Assembly: GCA_025331435.1 (NCBI GenBank)
Contig: JAIWNI010000205.1
Coordinates: forward strand, 1-24,850
Length of the DNA stretch: 24,850 nt
Direction: 5' to 3'
Source: Choanephora cucurbitarum
Lineage: Eukaryota > Mucoromycota > Mucoromycetes > Mucorales > Choanephoraceae
Shown here: piece after piece, positions 13,470 to 22,955 of the stretch
Position numbering within the stretch: the stretch's first letter is position 1
Layout of the letters: each line of letters begins with the position of its first letter
Program-made: the position numbers and the translations under genes
Notes under the pieces: model-generated
The model's database searches: none
What the model was told of the DNA's origin: nothing
What the model saw: only the letters and a program-made list of their open reading frames with translations

Positions 13470-14670
13470 GAATGCGATAGAATAAACAAATAAACAACAG
13501 CCAAATACAAAAGAAAAGAAGAAGAAGAAAAAAGAAATAAATCTGTTGTCGTTTTAATCCAAAAATATATATATAATTAAGGAGTGAAATAAAGACTGTC
13601 AAAATAACAATAAAAAACAAGAGAGAAAGAGAAAAAGAAGACACAATGTGAACAAGACTAATTATATATAAATACGGACTTCACATGCCCAAACACTCAA
13701 AAAAGACTATGTGCATATTCTTTAGTAGAACAATTTGATTGGTTAGAACCAAGGCAAAATATACACTCTATTTCATGTCAACTATCTACTTGTTCATTTA
13801 TAGGCAAAAACAATCCCTAGCAATGTGCTTTCTACACATGCCTGAAATAGCTAAACAAGTATGAACCCGGCAATTATTAAGCTATACTTTGTGTTCCCAA
13901 CACTTGTTTCATTGTTTCCCTTTTCTCAAGAGAGAGAGAGAGACAGCTTTCACTGAATTGTTATCTACACCACACTTGGCCTCAATTCTCTTGATCGATA
14001 CCAAACACTGCTATTATTGCTTTTTTTTTCTCTCTCTCTATGTGTGTGTAGTACACAATTTATGCTTAGGTTTGTTTAAAACTAATTGAAGCCAATTAAT
14101 CAAGATAAATTTTCTAGTTAGATCTTGAAATAAGAGCAAGACTTTCAAACTAAAAGTAGTATTACGTGCCAATGAATAGAATGCATTCAACAACTTTTCT
14201 TCTCTAAAGATCTTCTTTCCGAAAAATACAGTGAGCACCATCAATGCGCACACTAAGATGGAATGAAAGGAGGGGGGAACAAATGAACTGATCAGCTTTA
14301 AAAGTATACTTTTCCATTAAACCATAAGACCCTCTTATTGAAGGCTTCTTTATTATCACAAGCTGATTTCTCTCAATAGCATAAATACATTTATTTACTG
14401 GCTTTTTACCCTAATAAAAGGTAGAAGAAACCATAAGAACAAGTCTTATTTTCAACTTCCCGCTTGTCCCCTCCCCCCTCCCCTTCTATTTTAAAAATCC
14501 GTTTTACACACACACTTAAATAAACTTTTTTTAAGAAAAATACTCATTTCTCGGCTCTTCTTCTTCTCTTTCTAATAACTGACAACTTGTTCCTTCCTTT
14601 ATACCTTTCGTTATATACACACATTGAGCTATGAGTTAGTGTAATCATCAATTGAGCGGATAAAAAGCGT
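13470..14670. promoter_or_regulatory. divergent intergenic region, F-box gene and HMG gene
   Basis: 1.2 kb without a supportable gene. It contains a purine-rich tract on the F-box gene's upstream side (13515-13640, pyrimidine-rich in its own direction), a GA run (13931-13942), T/C-rich runs near 14020-14040, a C-rich stretch (14465-14485) and a T/C-rich leader (14548-14610) ahead of the HMG gene. Short open frames here (13889-14089, 14038-14253) have no recognisable content. Confidence 0.4.
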
Positions 14671-15941
14671 ATGGGGCTTACCCTTAACTCTATAGATAAT
14701 CTATCAGGAAACATTGAATACAGTCTACAACAATATGCAGCCATTACACAGGCTCAGTTACTGGGCACTCCACCCTTAAGACAACACAACTCGCCTCAAA
14801 CACAACCGACAGTATTGCAACAGTCTCGATCAGACACCCAACCTTCCTCATCTCAACAAGAAGGTCTACCTATGCAGGACCCTAATGCTTTCAATTTAGC
14901 CTACCAGTCCTTCTCTCCTCTTGTTCGTATGATGCCACCACAACTTCATCAACCTACTTTAGCATCTACTAAAGAACTATCAACTACACCTATCAACACG
15001 ATACCATCTTCTTCAAAAATACAACAAACTTTAGATGCTGCAGAAAATATCAGCTCCGATGCACCCACCCGTGTCACTCGTCCGCCCAATGCTTACCTAC
15101 TGTTCAACAAAGAGATGAGAAAGATTTTAAAGAATCAAGACCCAAGTATGAAGGTAGCTGATATCAGTAAAGAAGTTGGCTTTCGATGGAAAAATATGTC
15201 AAAAGTAAGTATATGCCATGTCGATAAGGATGATAACTGACTGTCATTTAGGAACAAAAAGAACACTATATCACTCAAGCCAATAAACTAAAAGAAGAAC
15301 AGAAAGCACTTCACCCAAATGCCATGTACATACGCCGATCAAGAGCCGAACTAGTAGAAGCAGGTCGATTAACCAAACATGCCTCTCAAGACTCAACCCT
15401 AAAAAGAAAAAAGCGCTCAAAGAAAAAGAGAAACAAGAACTCATCTACTCCAAAGCATCCATTAAGCGCCTATATGTGGTATCTAACAGAAGTCAGACCA
15501 GAGACCATGCGTCATTTTCCTGGCTCCAATGTTGGCCAGATCAGCAAATTATGCGCTGATCGTTGGAACAGTATGACGGAAGAAGCTCGTTTGCCTTGGA
15601 AAACAAAGGCTCAGGTAGACAAGGAACGATATGCTCGGGAAATGCAAATTTATGCTATTCAGAACGACCATACACTTGGAAGAGGGACTCGTCAAAAGTA
15701 TCGTACAGCTGCATTAAAACAAGCTAATGAGGCGTCCCTTGTTGACCCCTTATTGTACAAAACAATGCAGCCTCAACAACAGCTTTTGTTGCATACACAA
15801 CAGCTATCTCCTTCCTCTACTGTCATCACTTCTTCACCTATGCTTCTGCCTCTAGCAAACCAACGTTCACTTAATGACGCCACTCTTTTATCAGCATCTC
15901 CCTCTGAAACAGATTCATTTCTTGTAGATCATCAATGTTAA
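14671..15941 (+). CDS. protein with two HMG boxes, probable DNA-binding regulator
   Basis: Two exons, 14671-15204 and 15252-15941, joined across a 47-nt intron in phase 0, give 407 residues. Residues 1-125 are Gln/Ser/Thr/Pro-rich and look disordered. HMG box 1 begins TRVTRPPNAYLLFNKEMRKI and continues through VADISKEVGFRWKNMSK to EQKEHY over the intron, the R-P-P-N-A-Y/F form seen in sequence-specific (MATA/SOX-like) boxes. A basic linker (LKRKKRSKKKRNKN) that could be a nuclear localisation signal precedes box 2 (KHPLSAYMWYLTEVRPETMR ... ISKLCADRWNSMTEEARLPW), which resembles the non-sequence-specific HMGB/NHP6 type. The C-terminal 90 residues are again Gln/Ser/Thr-rich. An AATAAA follows at 16026-16031. 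Likely a chromatin-associated or transcription factor; targets unknown. Confidence 0.85.
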
Positions 15942-16055
15942 CCTATCTTGACTTTTCTGTTTTTGTGTTTTCTGCATTGTACAAAATTTTTTGTTTTATA
16001 CCCTTAGAGGGAAGGAGGGGGGAATAATAAAAATCATGTTGATTTAAAAACAGTG
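15942..16055. other. convergent spacer, HMG gene and metallophosphoesterase gene
   Basis: 114 AT-rich bases between facing stop codons, with a G/A-rich patch (16008-16024) and AATAAA (16026-16031) on the plus strand. No gene is seen. Confidence 0.5.
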
Positions 16056-17347
16056 CTAAAATAATAAGATACAGCAAATATAAGCTATTAGACTGATGAT
16101 GGCTACTTCTTTCACAGACATCAGAAATTGTTTAAGGAACCCAAATGAGTTATGTGTAAAGGTATCATGCATGCCAAGTTCTTCTTTTGATAGATTAAAG
16201 CGGTATGTCTTGAGTGAAACAGCCCTTGAATGATGATAAACCAACAGACAGAGCAGAGTAAAGAGAGCAAGAAGACCATATTGAACAAAGATAGTTATCT
16301 GATTAGGCAACCAACAGAGATGAGTCGATAGATGTTGAGGATTCATTTCCAAGACAACCAGTCCAGGAAACTGAACGCCTTGCGACATACTGAAGGTAGG
16401 TACAGTTATCTCTGGAATATGATCTCGATGAACTACTTTACAATAATCATGATCATCTCCTGAAAAGACAGCGAGTGGCTTAATCTTGTCGAGAATGAGT
16501 TCTGATAGCTCTTTGGACACTAGATTCTGATACTGGTATCCTCGCTGGTTGACAATCCAATTCAGTCGACTCTGTTGTCGATTGGGTCCACAATGCTGAT
16601 CCTCTGTTCGAAAGAGGGGAACATGTGTGAATAACAATCTTCTTGGGTGACTTGGAATTTGGTCCAAGATACTTCTGTCTGACAAGACAGGATCAGAAGA
16701 AGAAAGTGAAATGGTGTCCATGATGACAAATTGGTATCCATGGTGTTCAAATGTGTAAGAAGTAGGACCAAAGTACTGTTTGAATTGTTCCACTTTTGTC
16801 CTGTTGACACCTTGATCAAACCCAATATCATGATTCCCTGCCATATAGTGTATTTTGTCGCTGGTTGGGAAAATGGTATGAAATCGATTGACTTCTTTTG
16901 CATAACTTGTGTTTTTCAAAAAGTAAGTTGGCGTAGTATTGACATGGTCTTTTAACTTACAATGCATCATCTTTCCATTCTCTTCCATTATCTGATAAAT
17001 CACCCATAATGATTACATCTTTTGGCTGAATCTGATACATCAAGTGGCTGTAATTTCGCTTCATATATAGACTACTGTAGAACTTGGTGAAAAACATGAT
17101 AAGTGGATGTCGCTGATACGATTTGTCGTCCGTCATTGTGGGTCAGCAATCAACATCACTTTAGGGTACTAAGAAGGATGTTAGGACTTCAATTAAATCA
17201 TTTCTGTCAGATGATACAAAACTATATCGGCTGAAGACGTTGAAGCACATCGTTTAGCAGTGTACCAGAAAATGAAAAACTCATTCACCAATAATACTGT
17301 TATCCATAAGCCACACAGTAGATGAATGAACAATTTGTCTTGAACAT
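16056..17347 (-). CDS. Cdc1/Ted1/PGAP5 (MPPE1)-type membrane metallophosphoesterase, 5' end frame-broken
   Basis: Relatives remodel the ethanolamine-phosphate of GPI anchors in the ER/Golgi and affect Mn2+-dependent steps. Metal-binding motifs in order: PKVMLIADPQ (block I), VIIMGDLSDNGREW (II), YMAGNHDIGFD (III), LLFTHVPLFR (IV) and VFSGDDHDYC (V). Two membrane segments near the C-terminus (residues from ITIFVQYGLLALFTLLCLLV, and the last 20) and a probable N-terminal one (LLCGLWITVLLVNEFFIFWY) fit the family topology. An intron at 16960-16906 (55 nt) joins KDDA to YAKEVNRF. A single-base break sits near 17135: after ADPQ the frame hits TGA, whereas adding one base restores LTDDKSYQRHPLIMFF. 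A second intron is likely at 17217-17169 (ctaac branch, CTTAG acceptor). The true start is uncertain; ATG 17347-17345 is one candidate but needs another shift. Confidence 0.85.
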
Positions 17348-17370
17348 GAAATATGGAAAAGGAAAAAAGG

Positions 17371-17377
<7 letters not shown>

Positions 17378-17411
<34 letters not shown>
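17378..17411. repeat. (GA)n microsatellite
   Basis: About 17 uninterrupted GA units just upstream of the metallophosphoesterase gene; on that gene's strand it is a CT-rich tract and probably part of its promoter or leader. Length is likely variable between isolates. Confidence 0.9.
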
Positions 17412-17416
<5 letters not shown>

Positions 17417-19223
17417 AAAACCCTATTTTAGACGACAGTAAGACCTTGGAACTAGGCGAATTCTTGGAAGAAAAAAAATAAAGTTATGTTTGTTTTAGAT
17501 GCATATAGAAGGGTCACATACACTTTTATATGCTGCTGATGAGAAAGTACTCTCCAGAAGAAGAACCAAATTGTTCTTATTGCCATGTACTGTTCAATTA
17601 CCATACAACAAACTAGAGCTGCTTTTTTTTTCTCAACTCTCAGATCGAATGGGTGCCGAAAATTTCGATTCAAAATGACGCCGAAATAAAGGACAGTCAA
17701 TGGGTTGCTTTGTGCCTGACACCATGCTTCTAAAAAAGAAACTGGAGCAGCAAACGCTTTACTCATTCCTGTACTTGCAATCCCTTCTCTCTTTCTACCT
17801 AAAACCATTTCAATGACAGATTTCGTGTTTTTTTTTGCGGATAGATAAGCCTATTTTTTTTTTTAATTCAAGCCTCGGATACAATTGAGCATTATCTCTC
17901 TGCTTATTTATAAAATGAAGATATCACAAAAAAAGAATTCAGTTACACATGCCTTGCCCTTTGTTATCACTGCCCTTTTTGTGCGTGTGCGTGTACTACC
18001 AGTGTGGACCTTAACATTGATGTCGTTGGCTTTTCATAAAACTTTGTTTTGCCAGAAAAAAGAAAACTTAATCTCCGTCTGAAACTCGCTTTTTTTGGGC
18101 TCACAAAAGTGAGAGCTACACAAGATAACAAATAAGAACAAACCATAGTTCATTATAGAAGGAGTTCTTTCTTCTTGTATATCAATGCATCAAGAGTTGC
18201 TGGTTGCTTTGAATTTTGCTTTCTATTAAAAAAAACCTATGTTAATCACAGCTCGAGCTTAAGCTTTGCATAATGGCTTTTTAACGATCATTTATACAGT
18301 AGTTTGAACTTTCCTTAAATCTCCTAAACAATAGTGGTTTCTTGAAGTCCCTATTGCTTGAAGCTTGCCAGGAAGTCATTCTGTTGCCATTTGGAAGTAC
18401 TCTAAAAATCATGATATGAAAAAGTGTTGGGTAAACTCGAGACTTTGTCTTCAAAGTGTTTCAGGACATTTTCGCGTCAGCAAAGCCCATTTATTCGACA
18501 ATTTGTCATCACTTGAATCCTTCATTCTTCTCTTACCAAACCCCTCCTAAAATGCCATTGACAATTTGAAGGGTGTATTGTACGGATCATGTCGTTGAAG
18601 GTCGAAGCTAATACATATGCAAATGTTTTTTTTGGTGAATGCATATCAAAAAATGATTAGACTTGTCAACAAGGATATGTACTGTCTTGCACATTTTTCG
18701 TCATTTATTATGATAAGTTGATGAACAAAAGAGCTTAGAACGAAAAATAAGTCGTTGTGTTATAAAAAAAAAGTTCGAATTTGGAAAACGTACGAATAAA
18801 CATTGCTCAGAGTTCATTTATATTAAACATATGTAAGCAAACAAAGAGAAAAAATGCAACAGCCACTTTTAGAAGAACACATTAGGGCGATACTCTGCAA
18901 ATTTCTACAGACATGCTCTTATGTAGAATGATGCTTTAGTGCAAGGCTGGAAAGAAAGCGATCGCACTTTAAAAGGACTTAATGTGTGCAAACCAGAAAT
19001 AGTATCAAAATCAACACTGGGTCTATCGTTTTTTTTTTTCAAAGGATTACATCACACAACCTAAGGTATTTCTGGTCTAATTATCAATAACCACACATGA
19101 GCCCTCGTTATTTCTCTCTTCCTTTTTTTTTTAATTAAGCAACTGATTTAATGGATATTCATTGAAGCCATGTTTGAGGCCAATCAAAGAAATAGAGTGC
19201 GAGTCCATTTAGTATGAGTTGGC
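17412..19223. other. gene-poor intergenic stretch
   Basis: 1.8 kb in which no gene can be supported. A minus-strand open frame of 118 codons at 17452-17808 starts with ATG but shows no domain, and its hydrophobic tail comes from T-rich DNA. Smaller plus-strand frames (17885-18082, 18365-18550) are also featureless. A- and T-runs are frequent. No tRNA, 5S rRNA or spliceosomal RNA signature was seen by eye. Confidence 0.4.
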
Positions 19224-19489
19224 TTATACATCAATCAGTTTGTTAACCTGGTTGGTGCGCTGATAACCTATTGTAGTCGACCCATCACATTCATCCAAAG
19301 AATACTGCTTGCCTACTTTCTCCTGCTTAAATTTACTTCATATCAGAAGTTACATGGTAGTTTAAACTTACTTTCTCTTGTGATTCATTTTATGCATAGA
19401 AACAGAAAACATATCTCTTGTTGTATCAAGATTAGTCTTCATTGTCACAGACAATATCAACATTAGCCGTGCATCAGACCTACTTGGAG
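19224..19489 (-). CDS. unidentified 3' coding fragment with a 46-nt intron (tentative)
   Basis: After a T-rich tract and a TTTATAG acceptor at 19496-19490, the minus strand has an open stretch 19489-19372 (SDARLMLILSVTMKTNLDTT, then MFSVSMHKMNHKR) ending at a GTAAGT donor. A 46-nt intron (19371-19326) follows, then QEKVGKQYSLDECDGSTTIG and YQRTNQVNKLIDV with a TAA at 19226-19224. The two parts look like real coding sequence, but the splice phase is off by one base, as in other damaged genes of the window. Possible upstream pieces are at 19801-19620. I do not recognise the family. Confidence 0.3.
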
Positions 19490-19510
19490 CTATAAATAGA
19501 TCAAAACAGC

Positions 19511-19529
19511 AAAAAAAAAAAAAAAAAAA
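19511..19529. repeat. poly-A tract, 19 bases
   Basis: Nineteen consecutive A on the plus strand. Read on the minus strand it forms the pyrimidine tract ahead of the acceptor of the tentative exon at 19489, so a polypyrimidine role is as likely as a retrotransposed poly-A tail. No target-site duplication was seen. Confidence 0.8.
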
Positions 19530-21567
19530 GAGTGAGACAGACAACATGGTTATCTTGCCGTACTCAGCTGAATTATGAACAACACAGATCGATTTGACGG
19601 ATAAGTGAGCCCCCACTATATAAATAAAGTAACATTGATATCCAAGACATGATGATCTATATCATGAGTGGAATATGCTGATATTAGACTTTGAGTGACA
19701 ACAGACATTTGCACCATACAATCAATTGAGATTTTCTTCTTCTTCAAATGGCCACTGTTCAAGTATGTGCAGATCACCAAAGAAGGTGTATCAGATATCA
19801 TTATGCATCCACGACACTAGCGGAAGACTGAAAGTCGTGAGGGTTCCAACACTTGCATCTTTAGAACTTGAACCAATCTATGAGGAGACCAAAGAGATTC
19901 TGTATAAAAAGAAGAGAAGTAGACTTGTCGTCCATATCATTAATTTTCTAATGCTTTTTCCGTTTTGTATAAATCATGCAAATGCGTATCAAAGTTGTTC
20001 CTGCTCGCTTCTGCTGACCAATAAGTTGGAATAAACTATAAATATTTGAAGAGCTTCGCCCCGCTAGATGCTTTGAACAAGGAATGCTTGCAGTACGACT
20101 TGTCAAGAAGACATGCTTACAAGTTCTGGCAGCATCCGGACTGGAACAAGAATTAACACAGCTATTACTTACATTGTCATCTTCTTAATCTATCGAGTAA
20201 GCAATTTCAGATTGATTTCGTATGTATTCATTCTTTCTTTTCTTAAGCAGCGTTCAGCTTGTTTCTTGAAAGCCGTTAAGGTCTCCAAGCTGCTTTGATG
20301 GTAGTTTGTCTGTTCTAACGCGTTATGATTAACTGCACAACTGAACAAACTTACAGTCAATGTGAAAAGAATTATGTTTTCTTTGTTCTGTCTGTGATAC
20401 TTATCATCTAAATGGGCATTTTTGTTTGTATGCTGAATCTTAGGTATAAAAATAGCTGAGCAACTATATCTGCGAGACTTTTGCGCTTCAGTATTGCAAT
20501 TGTCTTGAGCTAATAATGCAAATGCTGTTTTCAAGGACAAGATTGAATCTATTCTTTTTCTGTTATGAGTGTATTCCGCCACGTTATCAATCGAAAAACT
20601 ATACTGGAAGTTTGAATTTGCATCTTTTTCTTGTCCTTACCATTTGCTTGACGGCATTTTGCTTTATCAACTAGTATGTCTAGAAAGGCAGGCGTCCATA
20701 TTCATTGAAATCAACCTTGTTTACCCGCTAATCTTTGAACAGACTACATAAATGTACATTTTGATATACTTTCTGAAGCCTCAAAGCCAAAAGTGCCTCC
20801 TCAGGTAAAAATGAAAACTCTTCGGCTATCGCATAAAACGCAGATGTGTAGACAGGATGGTAGACAGCGAAAGAAAAAAGTATATATCTACATCATGCGA
20901 CTCTGAACAGTCGATTAAAATTGTGTTCCGTAATAAATCGGAAGCATTCAATACAATTCATAGGATATGGAGAAACTAGAATGTGTATCAGAGCGAAAGG
21001 AAAATGCAGATACGTTCTGAGATGGCTTGAGCAAATGTGGGGCAAAGGAGGCAGAATATGCATTAATATGGACATAAACCTCTTAACATGTCTCTATTGC
21101 TTTCAACATTGGAGCATCCGCTGCTTGCAGAAAAGAAAGACGGAATGAAAAAAAATGAGCATACACGTCAGCTCGACACATGCCAACCAAGATCATATCT
21201 CTGTGAGGTGTGGCAGGGCAGCAAAGTCAAGAGACGCTTTATCTTTGCCTATTATCGATTTGTCGGATCTTTCTTGTGGGCTCATTGGCCTGCCAGTTCC
21301 TCACCTTCTCACCCAAAAAAAATCAGCCAATTCGAAACTGAAAAACTCAAGATTAATATATCTTTCCTCCTGCAAGAAGAGGAGAACAGCCAATTGCGAT
21401 ATAATTAAGCAATAACTTGGTAAGCTATTGCTCTCTGACAGTAAACCTACCCATCTCTAACTGTGACTGTCTTAATCCGTTGGCCATTTAGATTTATTCC
21501 TTAAAACTTTTTTCTGGCTTTCTTCTTTCCTCCCCCCTTTATAGAAAAATAACAGAGACATAGGAAG
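19530..21567. other. gene-poor stretch with scattered coding-like fragments
   Basis: About 2 kb without a nameable gene. Coding-like pieces occur in changing frames: plus-strand 19820-19930 (SGRLKVVRVPTLASLELEPI), plus-strand 20040-20155 (LNKECLQYDLSRRHAYKFWQ) and a minus-strand open frame 20582-20190 that lacks an ATG at its start and contains a possible 45-nt intron with a GTAAGT donor and an acceptor at AACAG. Overlapping plus frames at 21088-21415 have no recognisable features. These could be relics of an inactive element or a gene interrupted by sequence errors. The final 100 bases, T/C-rich with a possible TTTATAG acceptor at 21539-21545, are the promoter or leader of eIF3f. Confidence 0.3.
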
Positions 21568-22651
21568 ATGGCCAACAAGCTCGATACTCTCACCGTCAAT
21601 CTTTCAAGCGCACCCTACCAACGCGCCTTCACTACCACAACCAGTCCTGTTGTCTTGTTCTCCGTTTTGGACCACTTTTTGCGTCGCGATGATCCCCAGT
21701 CCAAAGTAGTAGGTGCTATTCTTGGTGTTCGTAGCCTCGATGGCACTGAAGTCGAGATTAGAAACGCTTTCCCTTTGATTTACACCTCCACAGAAGAAGA
21801 CAAATTTGTTCTCGACAAAGACCATTATCGTAGCATGTACGATTTGCACTTGAGAGTTAACCCTGATGAGATCATTTTGGGTTGGTACACTGCTGGTGCC
21901 GATTTGACTCCTGCCTGTACACCTGTTCACTCTTTCTTTGCTGAAGATGTCGCTCCTTTCCAACCTATTCATATCACTATTGACATCGATGCACTCATGA
22001 AGACTTCTGATATGGGTCTCCGTGCCTATGCTAGGTAAAATGAGATAGAGAAAAAAAGAAGAAAAAGTGACTGATTTTTTGTAGTGCACCTGTTGGTTTC
22101 TCTACTAAGCCTGGAGATTGTATGTTCTTGTCTGTTCCTTGTGAAGTCAAATACCTTGATGCTGAAAGAAGTGGTTGTAAGTGTGTTTTGAGTTAGTGCG
22201 ATCGATTCATAGTTGACTAAAAGGAAAGGAAAAACAATCAATTTCTAGTGGATATGCTCGCTTCTGCTAAATCAAATGAAAGCCGTTCTGCTTCCTTGAT
22301 ATCTGATATGGATCACCTTGAAATCGCAATCACCAAACTTCAAGAAATGCTTGAAAGAATCAGTAAATACGTTGACAGTGTTGTTGTAAGTGGATTAGAT
22401 ATGTATATATATATCACACAAAAGTTGTTAATGCTTGTATAATTTTATAGGATGGTAGTGTTCCACCCAACAATGCTATTGGTAGATATATCATGGACAC
22501 TGTTTCTGTTGTTCCCAAGATTGACAGCACAGCTTTTGAAAAGATGTTCAACTCTCACTTACAAGATCTTTTGATGGTTGTTTACCTTGCCAACATGACA
22601 CGCACTCAATTATCTGTTGCAGAACGTTTACAGTTATTAGTCAACAACTAA
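21568..22651 (+). CDS. eIF3f, translation initiation factor 3 subunit F (MPN domain)
   Basis: A subunit of the eIF3 complex that assembles on the 40S ribosome. Four exons (21568-22034, 22085-22176, 22249-22385, 22451-22651) join in phase to 298 residues, near the family's usual 280-360. The MPN/Mov34 domain occupies about residues 22-155: PVVLFSVLDHFLRRDDPQSK, VVGAILGVRSLDGTEVEI, IILGWYTAGADLTPACTPVH. The JAMM metalloprotease signature (H-x-H ... S ... D) is absent where it would lie, so the domain is predicted catalytically dead and structural. The C-terminal helical part contains DMDHLEIAITKLQEMLERIS and VPPNNAIGRYIMDTVSVVP, typical of eIF3f rather than eIF3h or the proteasome lid subunit Rpn8. 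Frame is clean throughout. The ATG lies in a purine-rich context after a T/C-rich leader. Confidence 0.93.
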
Positions 22652-22955
22652 AAAAAAGACATTAGTGACATTGCATCTACCCAATTTATTATTATTAAAA
22701 CAAATTAAGAAAGAAAGAGAGAGACAAAGAGAAAGCAGAGGATCAACAAAGTTATCGCGTGTATGTAAATAGACTAGGCAGTATATTGATCATATTATTA
22801 GGAGAGATGCACTATGAAATGAAAATAAGGGGGGGAGACAGGGAATTTATATTGTGTGTGTGATGTACCTTTTTTTTTTGTTGATTGTCCTATATATAAA
22901 GGTTATTTCTGTCTTTCATATTTCTTTTTTCTTTTTTCTCTTTGTTGATTTAATC
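22652..22955 (+). promoter_or_regulatory. eIF3f 3' region and PUF gene promoter
   Basis: About 300 bases between two genes on the same strand. AT-rich 3' sequence with ATTAAA near 22694, a purine-rich patch (22708-22742), a G run (22829-22835), a T run (22870-22879) and a strong T/C-rich tract (22918-22945) just ahead of the next ATG. No gene is seen; a longer upstream ATG frame (from 22854) would add 34 hydrophobic residues encoded by the T-rich leader and is unlikely to be the true start. Confidence 0.45.

Noticed and set aside
7412..15941. RNA helicase gene near an HMG-box gene, reminiscent of the mucoralean sex locus (tptA, sexM/sexP, rnhA)
   Set aside because: The helicase is a spliceosomal DEAH Prp16, the HMG protein has two boxes, two unrelated genes lie between them and no triose-phosphate transporter is present.
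16961..17003. Metallophosphoesterase start at 17003
   Set aside because: That reading runs through an intron; the true frame upstream carries the GDLSDNGRE metal-binding block.
17378..17411. GA repeat as part of a CRISPR-like or tandem array
   Set aside because: Simple dinucleotide microsatellite with no spacers.
17452..17808. 118-codon minus-strand open frame as a gene
   Set aside because: No domain, no splice-supported extension, and its hydrophobic end comes from poly-T coding; treated as chance open frame.
19511..19529. A19 tract as the tail of a retrotransposon
   Set aside because: No target-site duplication or reverse-transcriptase sequence beside it; it fits equally well as a polypyrimidine tract on the minus strand.
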